Source: Methanothermobacter sp.
Lineage (GTDB): Archaea > Methanobacteriota > Methanobacteria > Methanobacteriales > DSM-23052
Assembly: GCA_030055615.1 (NCBI GenBank)
Contig: JASFYN010000002.1
Location: forward strand, 140,001-204,000
Length of the DNA stretch: 64,000 nt
Reading direction: 5' to 3'
Below are positions 57,059-64,000 of this stretch, piece by piece (position 1 is the stretch's first letter; every line of letters begins with the position of its first letter). Below the pieces are notes generated by a model. The model made no database searches and had not been told where the DNA came from. It saw nothing but the letters and a program-made list of their open reading frames with translations. Made by a program: the position numbers and the translations under genes.

Positions 57059-58183
57059 TCAGTCTCCCTTTTCATCATCTTCTTCTTTTAATTTTATGAT
57101 TGATGGGTCTTCGACGATGTTAGGTATGCCACAACTGTTACCCACCCCTACGACGAGTATGTTTTCCTTTTCTGTCCTTTTTATACTGGCTTTGACCCTT
57201 TCAAGGGCTGTTTCACATCCTCTGAAGATCTTTTTATCCATCTGGGTTATTGCCTCTTCTGGGCCCATTTTAATCACTATTGAATCTATTTCCATGTCTC
57301 CTTTGAGTATTTTATCTTCGATAAACCATTTCTCGACTCCGGTACCTCCGATTACGATACCAACACCTTCCGCAATTTTGCCTGTTTTTTCGCCTTCCAT
57401 TTTAACGGCCGCATCTACCATTATAATCTTTTGGATGTTGAACTTGTCTATTAATGTGTTCACAGCCCTTGCAATTTTACCTAGTCTTGCTCCTGGCCCT
57501 TTTGGTCTGAGTATGATAAGTTTTTTACCATTGTATTCTCTTTTTGTGTAGATCATGTCGTCTATGGATTCTATTTTATCATCTTTTTTTAGGAGCATTG
57601 CTATTGTGAGGGGGCCTGCACCGTCGCCTACTGGAAGACCCTTGGAGAATGCTTTAGCGCCTTTAAATTGGGCTTTGAATATTCTCATGATAAGTGGCAT
57701 GTTCATTTGCAGGGCCAGGAGTATTTGGAGGTTTCCTGTTTTCTTTGCGAGTTCTAGGTTGTGTCTTATCATCTTATATACGCTGTTGAGTCCTATGGCA
57801 ACTTTTAAGGTCATTATTACATTTGCTTTTGTTTCTGTGGTGGCGTTTGGTGCTATTATGTCAACCATGTCTTTGAATCGTGATTCGCTTAATTCAAGTA
57901 TTCTGTTGAATTTTTTGACTATGCCGTTAGGGTCTAGGTCTGTTGGGGGTACTATAAAAAAGTCTAGGAATTCATTAACTTTTTCTTGGATGATTTTTTT
58001 GTCTTTTTTCTTGGAAAATTCGATTATTATGTCTTTTGATTCTTTTACCATGTTCTCCATTTCGATTAGGGCTTTTTGTAGTGTTGAGAATATTCGGATC
58101 CTCATTACTATTGGTAAGAATATGATAAGGATCACAAAGAATATTATGCTAAAAATATCCCAGCTTCCTAGTCCAAGAATCAG
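57059..58183 (-). CDS. DUF1512 membrane-anchored protein, likely CTG start
   Basis: A 374-residue protein with an N-terminal transmembrane helix (DIFSIIFFVILIIFLPIVM) and a large soluble domain with a nucleotide-like Gly-rich core (GLPVGDGAGPLTIAML, GVGIVIGGTGVEK). DUF1512 proteins are found mainly in archaea; function unknown. The first ATG/GTG/TTG in frame is GTG 58135, but that cuts through the membrane helix. CTG 58183 gives a complete helix and lies 6 nt after AAGGGGGT, which overlaps the trmJ-like stop. Confidence 0.78.
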   Translation of the reverse strand: MILGLGSWDIFSIIFFVILIIFLPIVMRIRIFSTLQKALIEMENMVKESKDIIIEFSKKKDKKIIQEKVNEFLDFFIVPPTDLDPNGIVKKFNRILELSESRFKDMVDIIAPNATTETKANVIMTLKVAIGLNSVYKMIRHNLELAKKTGNLQILLALQMNMPLIMRIFKAQFKGAKAFSKGLPVGDGAGPLTIAMLLKKDDKIESIDDMIYTKREYNGKKLIILRPKGPGARLGKIARAVNTLIDKFNIQKIIMVDAAVKMEGEKTGKIAEGVGIVIGGTGVEKWFIEDKILKGDMEIDSIVIKMGPEEAITQMDKKIFRGCETALERVKASIKRTEKENILVVGVGNSCGIPNIVEDPSIIKLKEEDDEKGD

Positions 58184-58195
58184 TTGAAAACCCCC

Positions 58196-58924
58196 TTAGA
58201 GTTTGTTTTTTATCCTTCTGAGTATCCCTTTTAATGTGTGGGCTTCTCTTCCTGTGATGAAGGCCCTTCCTATGAGGTTCTTGAAGGCTTTTAGGGCTAC
58301 TCTTTTTTTATGGTCTGGTAATGCAAGTGAAGATATTATATCCTCCATATCAGATACTAAGAGTCTTTTTTCAAATCCTGAGGCCTCTTCGATCCCTTCG
58401 CGGTTATAATCTCTTTCTTTGAATATTTCGTAGAATATTATTGCGGCTGCGTGTGAAACGTTCATTATGGGATACTCCTGGCTTGTGGGTATGCTTACGA
58501 TGATGTCACATTCTCTTATTTCCTCGTTTGTGAGGCCATTTCCTTCTCTACCGAATAGTATGGCTATCTTCGCCTTTGTATTTAATGCCTTTGCAAATTG
58601 TTCTGGTCTGAGGGGTATCCTTTCTATTTTGTAGCTTCCACCTGGCACTCCTGTTGTGCCAACGATGAAATCTGGTGAAAGCTCCTCTAGCATCTCTTGG
58701 AGGGATCTGAATGTTATAGAATTTTCTAGGATGTCTGTTGCGTGCATTGCATGTAGGTATGCTTCATCGTCTAATTTGCATGGGTTTATTAGGACTAGTT
58801 TTTTTAATCCGAAGTTTTTCATGGTCCGGGCTATGAAACCAATATTCCCTGGTGTTTCTGGTTCGACGAAGACCACTATAATGTTCTCTTCAAGCTTTTT
58901 TATCTTTTCTTGTTCCATTTCCAT
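58196..58924 (-). CDS. SPOUT RNA ribose methyltransferase, TrmJ/TrmH family
   Basis: A 242-residue SPOUT enzyme that methylates a ribose 2'-OH, probably at tRNA position 32 as in archaeal TrmJ. Motifs: EPETPGNIGFIARTMKNFG (motif 1 with Asn-Arg), ILFGREGNGLTNEE (motif 2) and IPTSQEYPIMNVSHAAAI (motif 3, knot). It overlaps the 3' end of tfrB by 35 bp and is the second gene of the tfrB-glyS run. Confidence 0.9.
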   Translation of the reverse strand: MEMEQEKIKKLEENIIVVFVEPETPGNIGFIARTMKNFGLKKLVLINPCKLDDEAYLHAMHATDILENSITFRSLQEMLEELSPDFIVGTTGVPGGSYKIERIPLRPEQFAKALNTKAKIAILFGREGNGLTNEEIRECDIIVSIPTSQEYPIMNVSHAAAIIFYEIFKERDYNREGIEEASGFEKRLLVSDMEDIISSLALPDHKKRVALKAFKNLIGRAFITGREAHTLKGILRRIKNKL

Positions 58925-60386
58925 TATATGCTAGATCTAATAATTCTAGTATGTTCATGACCTTGATGTTTTCTAGTCCTTCCCGTTCTAGGGAGTCTTT
59001 TATGTGTAATTGGCAGAATGGGCATATTGTTATGACAGCGTCTACGCCTAGTTTCTTTATCATATCGGCTTTCTTTTTCCCTAGACTATATGCTAGGTCT
59101 GGTTTCCCGGATTTCACTCCGCCTCCTGAGCCGCAGCATTGGTCTGGTTTCTCCATTTCAATGAATTCTAAGCCCTTTATCTTTTTGAGTATTTTTCTTG
59201 GTTCTAGTCGTATTCCTTGGCCCCTTGCAAGGTGGCAGGGGTCGTGATATGTTACTCGCATGTTTACTGGCTTCATGTCTTCTGTGTTGAGGTTATCTGC
59301 CAGTAATTCGCTTATGTCTAGGACGTTTAATCTTAGGCCGTATTTTGGGTAGTCGTTTTTGAGTGTTGAGCCGCAACCTGCGCAAACTGTTATGATAGCA
59401 TCATATCCTTGTAGTGCTTTCTTGTTTTGGGCTACGAGTTCTTCTACTATGTCGATTTGGCCGGTTCGTATCATAGGTGATCCGCAGCATACTTGATTTG
59501 GTGGTACGTCGATTTCTATTCCATGTTTTTTTAGGACTCTGAGTAGTGCTAGTCCCACTTCTGGTATCCTGTAGTCTACTAGGCATCCCGTGAAGAATCC
59601 TAGTTTTGGATTTTCACCCTCTAATTCTAAAGATTCTATGAATCCTTCCTTTATATGTTCAACTGATCTTCCTGTCTCTTCTATGAGTTTTTTAACATTC
59701 TTGTGGGCTTCTAATGGTCCAATGTCTTGTTTACATGCTAATGCTCTTAATTTCTCGATGGCATCTCCAGGTATGTTTAGTTGTTTTGGGCAGATCTCTT
59801 CACATTTTGCACAAGTTGTGCAACAGTATAATCCTTCCTCGAATCCTTTCTTGGCCCTGTTTGCTTTGTCCCTGGGATCGAATGCGAATTTTGATAGGTA
59901 ATTCATGAAATATGGTCCTGCGAATTCTGAACTTTCTTTGATAACTGGACATGCGGCTATGCATGAGAAGCATTCGATACAACTTCTAAGTTTCTTTGAA
60001 TCCATATAATCTTCTGGTCTGATCTCTTGAAGGCCTTCACCTGTTGATTCTAAATATAATCGCATTTTTCTGGCTTTTTCCTCTATTTCGCTCCTGTCAA
60101 CTATGAGATCTTTTATTACTGGGAAGTCTAGTGGTTCTATCAGTGCTCCGTCCTTTACTTCTGCTTTACATGCTAATACTACTTCGCCGTCCATTTTAAC
60201 TGCACAAGATCCGCATTGCCCTGCCCTGCATGAACTCCGAAATGCGATGTTAGCCCCATATTTGTCATTGACTAAGTTTAGGGCATCAATTATCTTCATT
60301 TTCTCTTTAAATGGGATCTTATACTCTTCGATGTATGGTTCATTGCCTTTTTCCGGGTCGAACCTTAATATTCTAATTTTTATCAT
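58890..60386 (-). CDS. tfrB: Thiol:fumarate reductase subunit B (TfrB)
   Basis: The 498-residue iron-sulfur subunit that oxidises coenzyme M and B thiols to the heterodisulfide while TfrA reduces fumarate to succinate. The N-terminus is SdhB-like with a [2Fe-2S] motif (CRAGQCGSC), then two [4Fe-4S] motifs (CIECFSCIAACP and CTTCAKCEEICP), then HdrD-like CCG domains (QVCCGSPM, CAGCGSTL and CCGSGGG). TfrA is not adjacent. It starts the leftward run and is divergent from iorA. Confidence 0.93.
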   Translation of the reverse strand: MIKIRILRFDPEKGNEPYIEEYKIPFKEKMKIIDALNLVNDKYGANIAFRSSCRAGQCGSCAVKMDGEVVLACKAEVKDGALIEPLDFPVIKDLIVDRSEIEEKARKMRLYLESTGEGLQEIRPEDYMDSKKLRSCIECFSCIAACPVIKESSEFAGPYFMNYLSKFAFDPRDKANRAKKGFEEGLYCCTTCAKCEEICPKQLNIPGDAIEKLRALACKQDIGPLEAHKNVKKLIEETGRSVEHIKEGFIESLELEGENPKLGFFTGCLVDYRIPEVGLALLRVLKKHGIEIDVPPNQVCCGSPMIRTGQIDIVEELVAQNKKALQGYDAIITVCAGCGSTLKNDYPKYGLRLNVLDISELLADNLNTEDMKPVNMRVTYHDPCHLARGQGIRLEPRKILKKIKGLEFIEMEKPDQCCGSGGGVKSGKPDLAYSLGKKKADMIKKLGVDAVITICPFCQLHIKDSLEREGLENIKVMNILELLDLAYNGNGTRKDKKA

Positions 60387-60540
60387 ATTCTTTTTATCTC
60401 CAAAATTTTATGGGAAATTATAAAAGTCTAGGAAAATCAGATTTTGGAATTATAAAAATTTTAAATTTTTTTCATTATTATAATTTTCCCCCCTGGGGGT
60501 ACTAATCCCTCAAATTTAAAACTTAATGGTAGGTGATCAT
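60387..60540. promoter_or_regulatory. Divergent promoter region between tfrB and iorA
   Basis: Each side has a TATA-like octamer (minus strand TTTTATAA near 60418-60425 for tfrB; plus strand TTATAAAA near 60450 for iorA). A C-run/G-run palindrome (CCCCCCTGGGGG, 60488-60499) falls close to the predicted iorA transcription start, where a repressor could bind. Confidence 0.45.
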
Positions 60541-62373
60541 ATGATCAATCTAATAAATGCAAGGGAAGGTGATGTGCTTTTCCTATTAGGCAACGAAGCT
60601 GCTGCAAGAGCAGCCATAGAATCAGGAGTTGCTGTTGCAAGCACTTATCCAGGAACACCATCATCAGAAATAGGGGACGTACTTTCAAAGGTAGCATCTA
60701 AAGTTGGAATGTATTTTGAATTTTCAACAAATGAGAAGGTTGCGTTGGAAGTAGCGGCGGCAGCTGCGGCTTCTGGTGTAAGATCATTCACCTTCATGAA
60801 ACATGTGGGAGTTAACGTGGCATCAGATTCGCTCGTAAGCATAGCATATACTGGGGTCGAAGCAGGCATGGTCATATTATCAGCAGATGATCCATCAATG
60901 TTCTCATCACAAAATGAACAAGACAATAGACACTATGCAAGATTTGCGAACATCCCCCTCCTTGAACCATCAAATCCCCAAGAAGTCCTAGATTTTACAA
61001 AATACGCCTTCGATTTATCTGAAAAGTTTAAAATACCGGTATTAGTCAGGACAACAACAAGAGTATCCCATATGAGAAGCAAGGTAAAAGTGGGTGAAAT
61101 CAAGAAAATGAGAAAAAAAGGCCAATTCAAAAAAGATCCTAGCAGGTTTGTCCTCGTACCATCAACCGCAAGGATCATGCACAAAGAACTTATCAAGAAA
61201 ACCGAAAAGATATCCAAGATCGTGGACAAATCACCATACAATCAAATCTACCATGCCAATGGTAAATATGGGATTATAACAAGTGGCGGTGCATTCAATT
61301 ATGCTCATGACCTAGTAAATGAAAAAAAACTCCCCATCTCCATCCTAAAATTAGGATTCACATATCCCTTCCCAAGTGGGCTAGTATCACAATTCTTAAA
61401 AGACCTTGAAAAGGTTTTCATAATCGAAGAAGTCGATCCCATAATAGAAAAAGATGTACTATCCATAATCGGCCAAGAAAACCTCGAAGTAGACGTTCAT
61501 GGAAAACTAGACGGTACATTCCCAAGAATATACGAATACAACCAAGATATAATAGGAGCTTCCATCGGAAAACTACTACCTCTAAAAGTGGAAAAAAAGA
61601 AGGCTCCGAAAACCCATTTACCTGAAAGACCTCCAACGTTCTGTCCTGGATGTCCACACCGTGCAACCTATTATTCTGTTAACAAGGCACTTGAAGAATT
61701 AGAAATGGATGTTATTTTTTCAACTGATATCGGATGTTACACCCTAGGTATAGAGAAACCATATAATACGGCAGATTACCTCCTATCCATGGGTTCAAGT
61801 ATAGGGGCTGCCTGCGGTTTTTCCAAGGCAACAAGACAAAAGATAGTGTCATTCATAGGTGATTCAACATTTTTCCATGCTGGAATACCACCACTCTTGA
61901 ACGCTGTTCATAATAAACATGATTTCCTTATTGTAATCCTTGATAATAATACAACCGCCATGACAGGGGGCCAACCACATCCTGGACTCCCCTTTGATGG
62001 TATGGGGAATGAAGCCCCTGCTATCCTTATCGAAAATATTGTTAAAGCCCTTGGCATAAATGTTAAAGTGATAAATCCCATGAATATAAAAAAGAGCATC
62101 CGAACCTTCAAAAAAGCTTTAACCACACCAGCACTTAACGTTGTAATTGCAAGATACCCATGTCAACTTTCACTTAAAGCAAGGGGAAAACCGGTTAGAA
62201 TAGATAACAATCTTTGCAATGAATGTTTAGAGTGTATCAATAAACTTGCATGTCCAGCCATAATATATAACAACGGCATTAAAGTAGATCAAAGATATTG
62301 TCGAGGATGCACTGTTTGTGTCCAGATCTGTCCAGAAAAAGCCATCAAACCTAAAAGGGGGAGTTCAAAGTGA
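60541..62373 (+). CDS. iorA: Indolepyruvate ferredoxin oxidoreductase, alpha subunit
   Basis: A 610-residue TPP and iron-sulfur enzyme that interconverts aryl pyruvates and aryl-acetyl-CoA with ferredoxin. N-terminal pyruvate-ferredoxin-oxidoreductase-like domain ([15 protein letters not shown]), TPP domain ([23 protein letters not shown]) and a C-terminal two-cluster ferredoxin ([14 protein letters not shown] and [12 protein letters not shown]). I start at ATG 60541 after AGGTGATC; ATG 60526 includes the SD. It is coupled to iorB. Confidence 0.95.
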   Translation: MINLINAREGDVLFLLGNEAAARAAIESGVAVASTYPGTPSSEIGDVLSKVASKVGMYFEFSTNEKVALEVAAAAAASGVRSFTFMKHVGVNVASDSLVSIAYTGVEAGMVILSADDPSMFSSQNEQDNRHYARFANIPLLEPSNPQEVLDFTKYAFDLSEKFKIPVLVRTTTRVSHMRSKVKVGEIKKMRKKGQFKKDPSRFVLVPSTARIMHKELIKKTEKISKIVDKSPYNQIYHANGKYGIITSGGAFNYAHDLVNEKKLPISILKLGFTYPFPSGLVSQFLKDLEKVFIIEEVDPIIEKDVLSIIGQENLEVDVHGKLDGTFPRIYEYNQDIIGASIGKLLPLKVEKKKAPKTHLPERPPTFCPGCPHRATYYSVNKALEELEMDVIFSTDIGCYTLGIEKPYNTADYLLSMGSSIGAACGFSKATRQKIVSFIGDSTFFHAGIPPLLNAVHNKHDFLIVILDNNTTAMTGGQPHPGLPFDGMGNEAPAILIENIVKALGINVKVINPMNIKKSIRTFKKALTTPALNVVIARYPCQLSLKARGKPVRIDNNLCNECLECINKLACPAIIYNNGIKVDQRYCRGCTVCVQICPEKAIKPKRGSSK

Positions 62374-62951
62374 AATTATCATATGACATTTACATCTGTG
62401 GTGTTGGCGGACAAGGGATCATAAAAGCTGGTGAAATCATAGGATGGGCTGCCATGAAAGAAGGAATGGATGTTGTGATGAGTGAAATACATGGAATGGC
62501 CCAAAGAGGTGGTGGAGTATCTACCGAAGTTAGGATAGGTGAAGCAAAAGGTACTATAATACCAAATAGCCATGCAGATCTTATGATGGCATTCGAACCC
62601 CTTGAGGCCTTAAGGGCTGCTGAAAAGATGAAAAAGGACGCCTATATGATAGTTAATCTGACCTCTATTCCACCATTTAATATAAGCCCTGGAGAGTATC
62701 CACCAGTAGACGAAATAATAACGGAACTTAAAAGATTTTCAAATAACGTACATGCCTTTGATGCTGATCGTGTGGCCTTGGAGGCTGGTCATCCTCTTTC
62801 AATGAATATGGCGATTTTAGGAGCTGCCACAGCCACCCCAGACTTCCCTTTATCTGAGGATAGTATAATAGAATCCATGAAGGAAAATTTGCCTGAAAGA
62901 TTGTTCAAGGTTAACTTGAAAGCATTCAAGGGAGGTTTTATGAGCTTATAG
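62370..62951 (+). CDS. iorB: Indolepyruvate ferredoxin oxidoreductase, beta subunit
   Basis: The 193-residue gamma-type subunit of the oxidoreductase, with [15 protein letters not shown] at the start and [19 protein letters not shown]. It starts at GTG 62370 inside the iorA stop codon (GTGA), and its end overlaps the 3' end of the ACT gene by 6 bp. Confidence 0.95.
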   Translation: MKLSYDIYICGVGGQGIIKAGEIIGWAAMKEGMDVVMSEIHGMAQRGGGVSTEVRIGEAKGTIIPNSHADLMMAFEPLEALRAAEKMKKDAYMIVNLTSIPPFNISPGEYPPVDEIITELKRFSNNVHAFDADRVALEAGHPLSMNMAILGAATATPDFPLSEDSIIESMKENLPERLFKVNLKAFKGGFMSL

Positions 62952-63377
62952 TACTGAGATGTCCTCTGATGATAATAGTGGTACTTTAGCCTCTTTTAAT
63001 ACTCTTATACCCTCATTGATGTCTTCTGTCCTTATCACCACAATCGCTTTTTCACCTTTTTTTTCCACGAAGGCATAGATATATTCCACGTTCATATCTG
63101 CTTTTGTGAGGATGCCCAATATTTTATCAAGTCCTCCTGGCCTGTCAGGTACTTCGACGGCTATGACGTCATTGAGTTTAACCACGAAATTGTTTTCTTC
63201 AAGCACTTTCTTCGCTTGTTCAGGATCTGGGACCATGAGCCTCAGTATTCCGAATTCAGATGTGTCGGCGATAGATAGAGCTCTTATATTTATATTAGCT
63301 TCGGCTAGCGCATGAACAGCCTTTTTTAACCTTCCTTTTTTGTTTTCAAGGAATACGGATATTTGTTTAACTTTCAT
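62946..63377 (-). CDS. Tandem ACT-domain protein
   Basis: A 143-residue protein with two ACT domains (residues 3-68, [31 protein letters not shown]; residues about 70-140, [29 protein letters not shown]). ACT pairs bind amino acids. This small form often accompanies paaK and ior genes in archaea and may sense aromatic amino acids. It lies 14 bp downstream of the ligase gene. Confidence 0.88.
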   Translation of the reverse strand: MKVKQISVFLENKKGRLKKAVHALAEANINIRALSIADTSEFGILRLMVPDPEQAKKVLEENNFVVKLNDVIAVEVPDRPGGLDKILGILTKADMNVEYIYAFVEKKGEKAIVVIRTEDINEGIRVLKEAKVPLLSSEDISVL

Positions 63378-63391
63378 CCTAAATACGCCCC

Positions 63392-64000
63392 TTAGAACTT
63401 TCTTTTATCAATAACTCTTATGGCCTTCCCTTCACTCCTGGGCAGGCTCTCAGGTTCTACAAGTGTTACATTAACCCTTAATCCTATCTCTCTTTGTAGG
63501 TGTTCTTCTATCATTTTCTTGGCTTCTTCCACGTGTTTCACTTCATCTGAGAATAGTGCTGGTGAAGCTTCAACCTGGACTTCGAGTTCGTCTAAGTATT
63601 TTGGTCGTGTTACCACTATCTGGTAGTGTGGTTCGAGTCCATCGATTTTGAGGAGGGCCTCTTCGATCTGTGATGGGAATACGATAACTCCACGTATTTT
63701 TAGCATGTCATCGCTTCTTCCTGTTATACGGTCCATTCTTATGAGGGTTCTGCCACATGGGCATTCACCCTTTCTTAGGGTTGTTATGTCCCTTGTGCGG
63801 AATCTTATTATGGGCATGGCTTCCCTTGTGAGGGTGGTTAGTACTAGTTCTCCTTTTTTTCCTGGGGGTAGGTTTTCTAGGGTTTCTGGGTTGATTATTT
63901 CTGGGTAGAAGTGGTCTTCGAATATGTGTAGGCCGTTTTTTTCATGGCATTCCATCGCAACTCCTGGGCCAATAATCTCTGTCAACCCGTAAATGTTAAG
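63392..64000 (-). CDS. paaK: Phenylacetate-CoA ligase family protein (5' end outside the window)
   Basis: The C-terminal 202 residues of an AMP-forming aryl-acid CoA ligase, running off the right edge in frame ([15 protein letters not shown]). [33 protein letters not shown] with CPCGRT, and [12 protein letters not shown] are the family's conserved C-terminal motifs. Paired with ior it can activate phenylacetate or indoleacetate so that aryl acids are reused for aromatic amino acid synthesis, a known route in methanogens. Confidence 0.9.
   Translation of the reverse strand, partial: LNIYGLTEIIGPGVAMECHEKNGLHIFEDHFYPEIINPETLENLPPGKKGELVLTTLTREAMPIIRFRTRDITTLRKGECPCGRTLIRMDRITGRSDDMLKIRGVIVFPSQIEEALLKIDGLEPHYQIVVTRPKYLDELEVQVEASPALFSDEVKHVEEAKKMIEEHLQREIGLRVNVTLVEPESLPRSEGKAIRVIDKRKF

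Overview
This window is chromosomal DNA from a methanogenic archaeon of the Methanobacteriales, most like a Methanothermobacter or Methanobacterium lineage. The evidence is archaeal information-processing genes (MCM, Cdc6, aIF2-beta, eS1, NMD3, archaeal ATP-dependent DNA ligase, RtcB with archease), methanogen-specific genes (methanogenesis marker 8, MptE, thiol:fumarate reductase subunit B, a probable 2-phosphoglycerate kinase), gamma-type SD motifs of the GGTGAT/GGAGG kind, TATA boxes, and frequent TTG starts. The DNA is AT-rich and densely coded. I found no rRNA, tRNA, CRISPR array, insertion sequence or prophage.

Layout. 1-10.1 kb: a partial helix-hairpin-helix (MutS-like) gene, a REC-PAS-GAF regulator, divergent thymidylate kinase, then tyrS, nmd3, aIF2-beta and a 5-kb mcm gene interrupted by two inteins. 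10.1-14 kb: small membrane and exported proteins, rlmE, a YfcE-type phosphodiesterase, a C39-like peptidase and DUF2085. 14-21 kb: a Cys-rich methanogen protein paired with marker protein 8, a CBS protein, a ThiC-family enzyme, DNA ligase, an OB-fold protein and a GT-C-like membrane protein. 21-35 kb: two glmM-like phosphohexomutases (one at 21.2 kb, one with apgM and glmU at 32.6 kb), an aminotransferase, mptE, cdc6-2, archease-rtcB-MTI phosphorylase-flavoprotein, and eS1. 35-44 kb: gamma-carbonic-anhydrase-like protein, hisC, an NrdG-like activase, an ASCH-TPR fusion, an acetolactate-synthase-like TPP enzyme, acetyl-CoA synthetase, dUTPase. 44-54.7 kb: sortase, MscS, RNase Z, nadC, a histone-fold-like protein, ZPR1, 2-phosphoglycerate kinase, roadblock proteins, and a DUF1611-SepF-DUF2226-MinD-PfkB run that looks like a cell-division neighbourhood. 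54.7-64 kb: glyS, dcd, DUF1512, a TrmJ-like methylase and tfrB on the minus strand, then iorAB facing an ACT protein and a phenylacetate-CoA-ligase-like gene that runs off the window.

The most unusual items are: a nearly identical 152-bp tract shared by two otherwise diverged phosphohexomutase genes (probable gene conversion); a first MCM intein with Thr instead of the block B His and a degenerate endonuclease; a second, Ser-initiated MCM intein; a histone-fold-like protein with a helical tail; a likely CTG start for the DUF1512 protein; an unlisted 58-residue membrane protein next to cdc6-2; and a decayed DUF422-like gene behind the first glmM. No single locus looks like a complete, wholly new defence or metabolic system; the strongest candidate for an undescribed functional unit is the SepF-DUF2226-MinD region with its repeat-linker protein.
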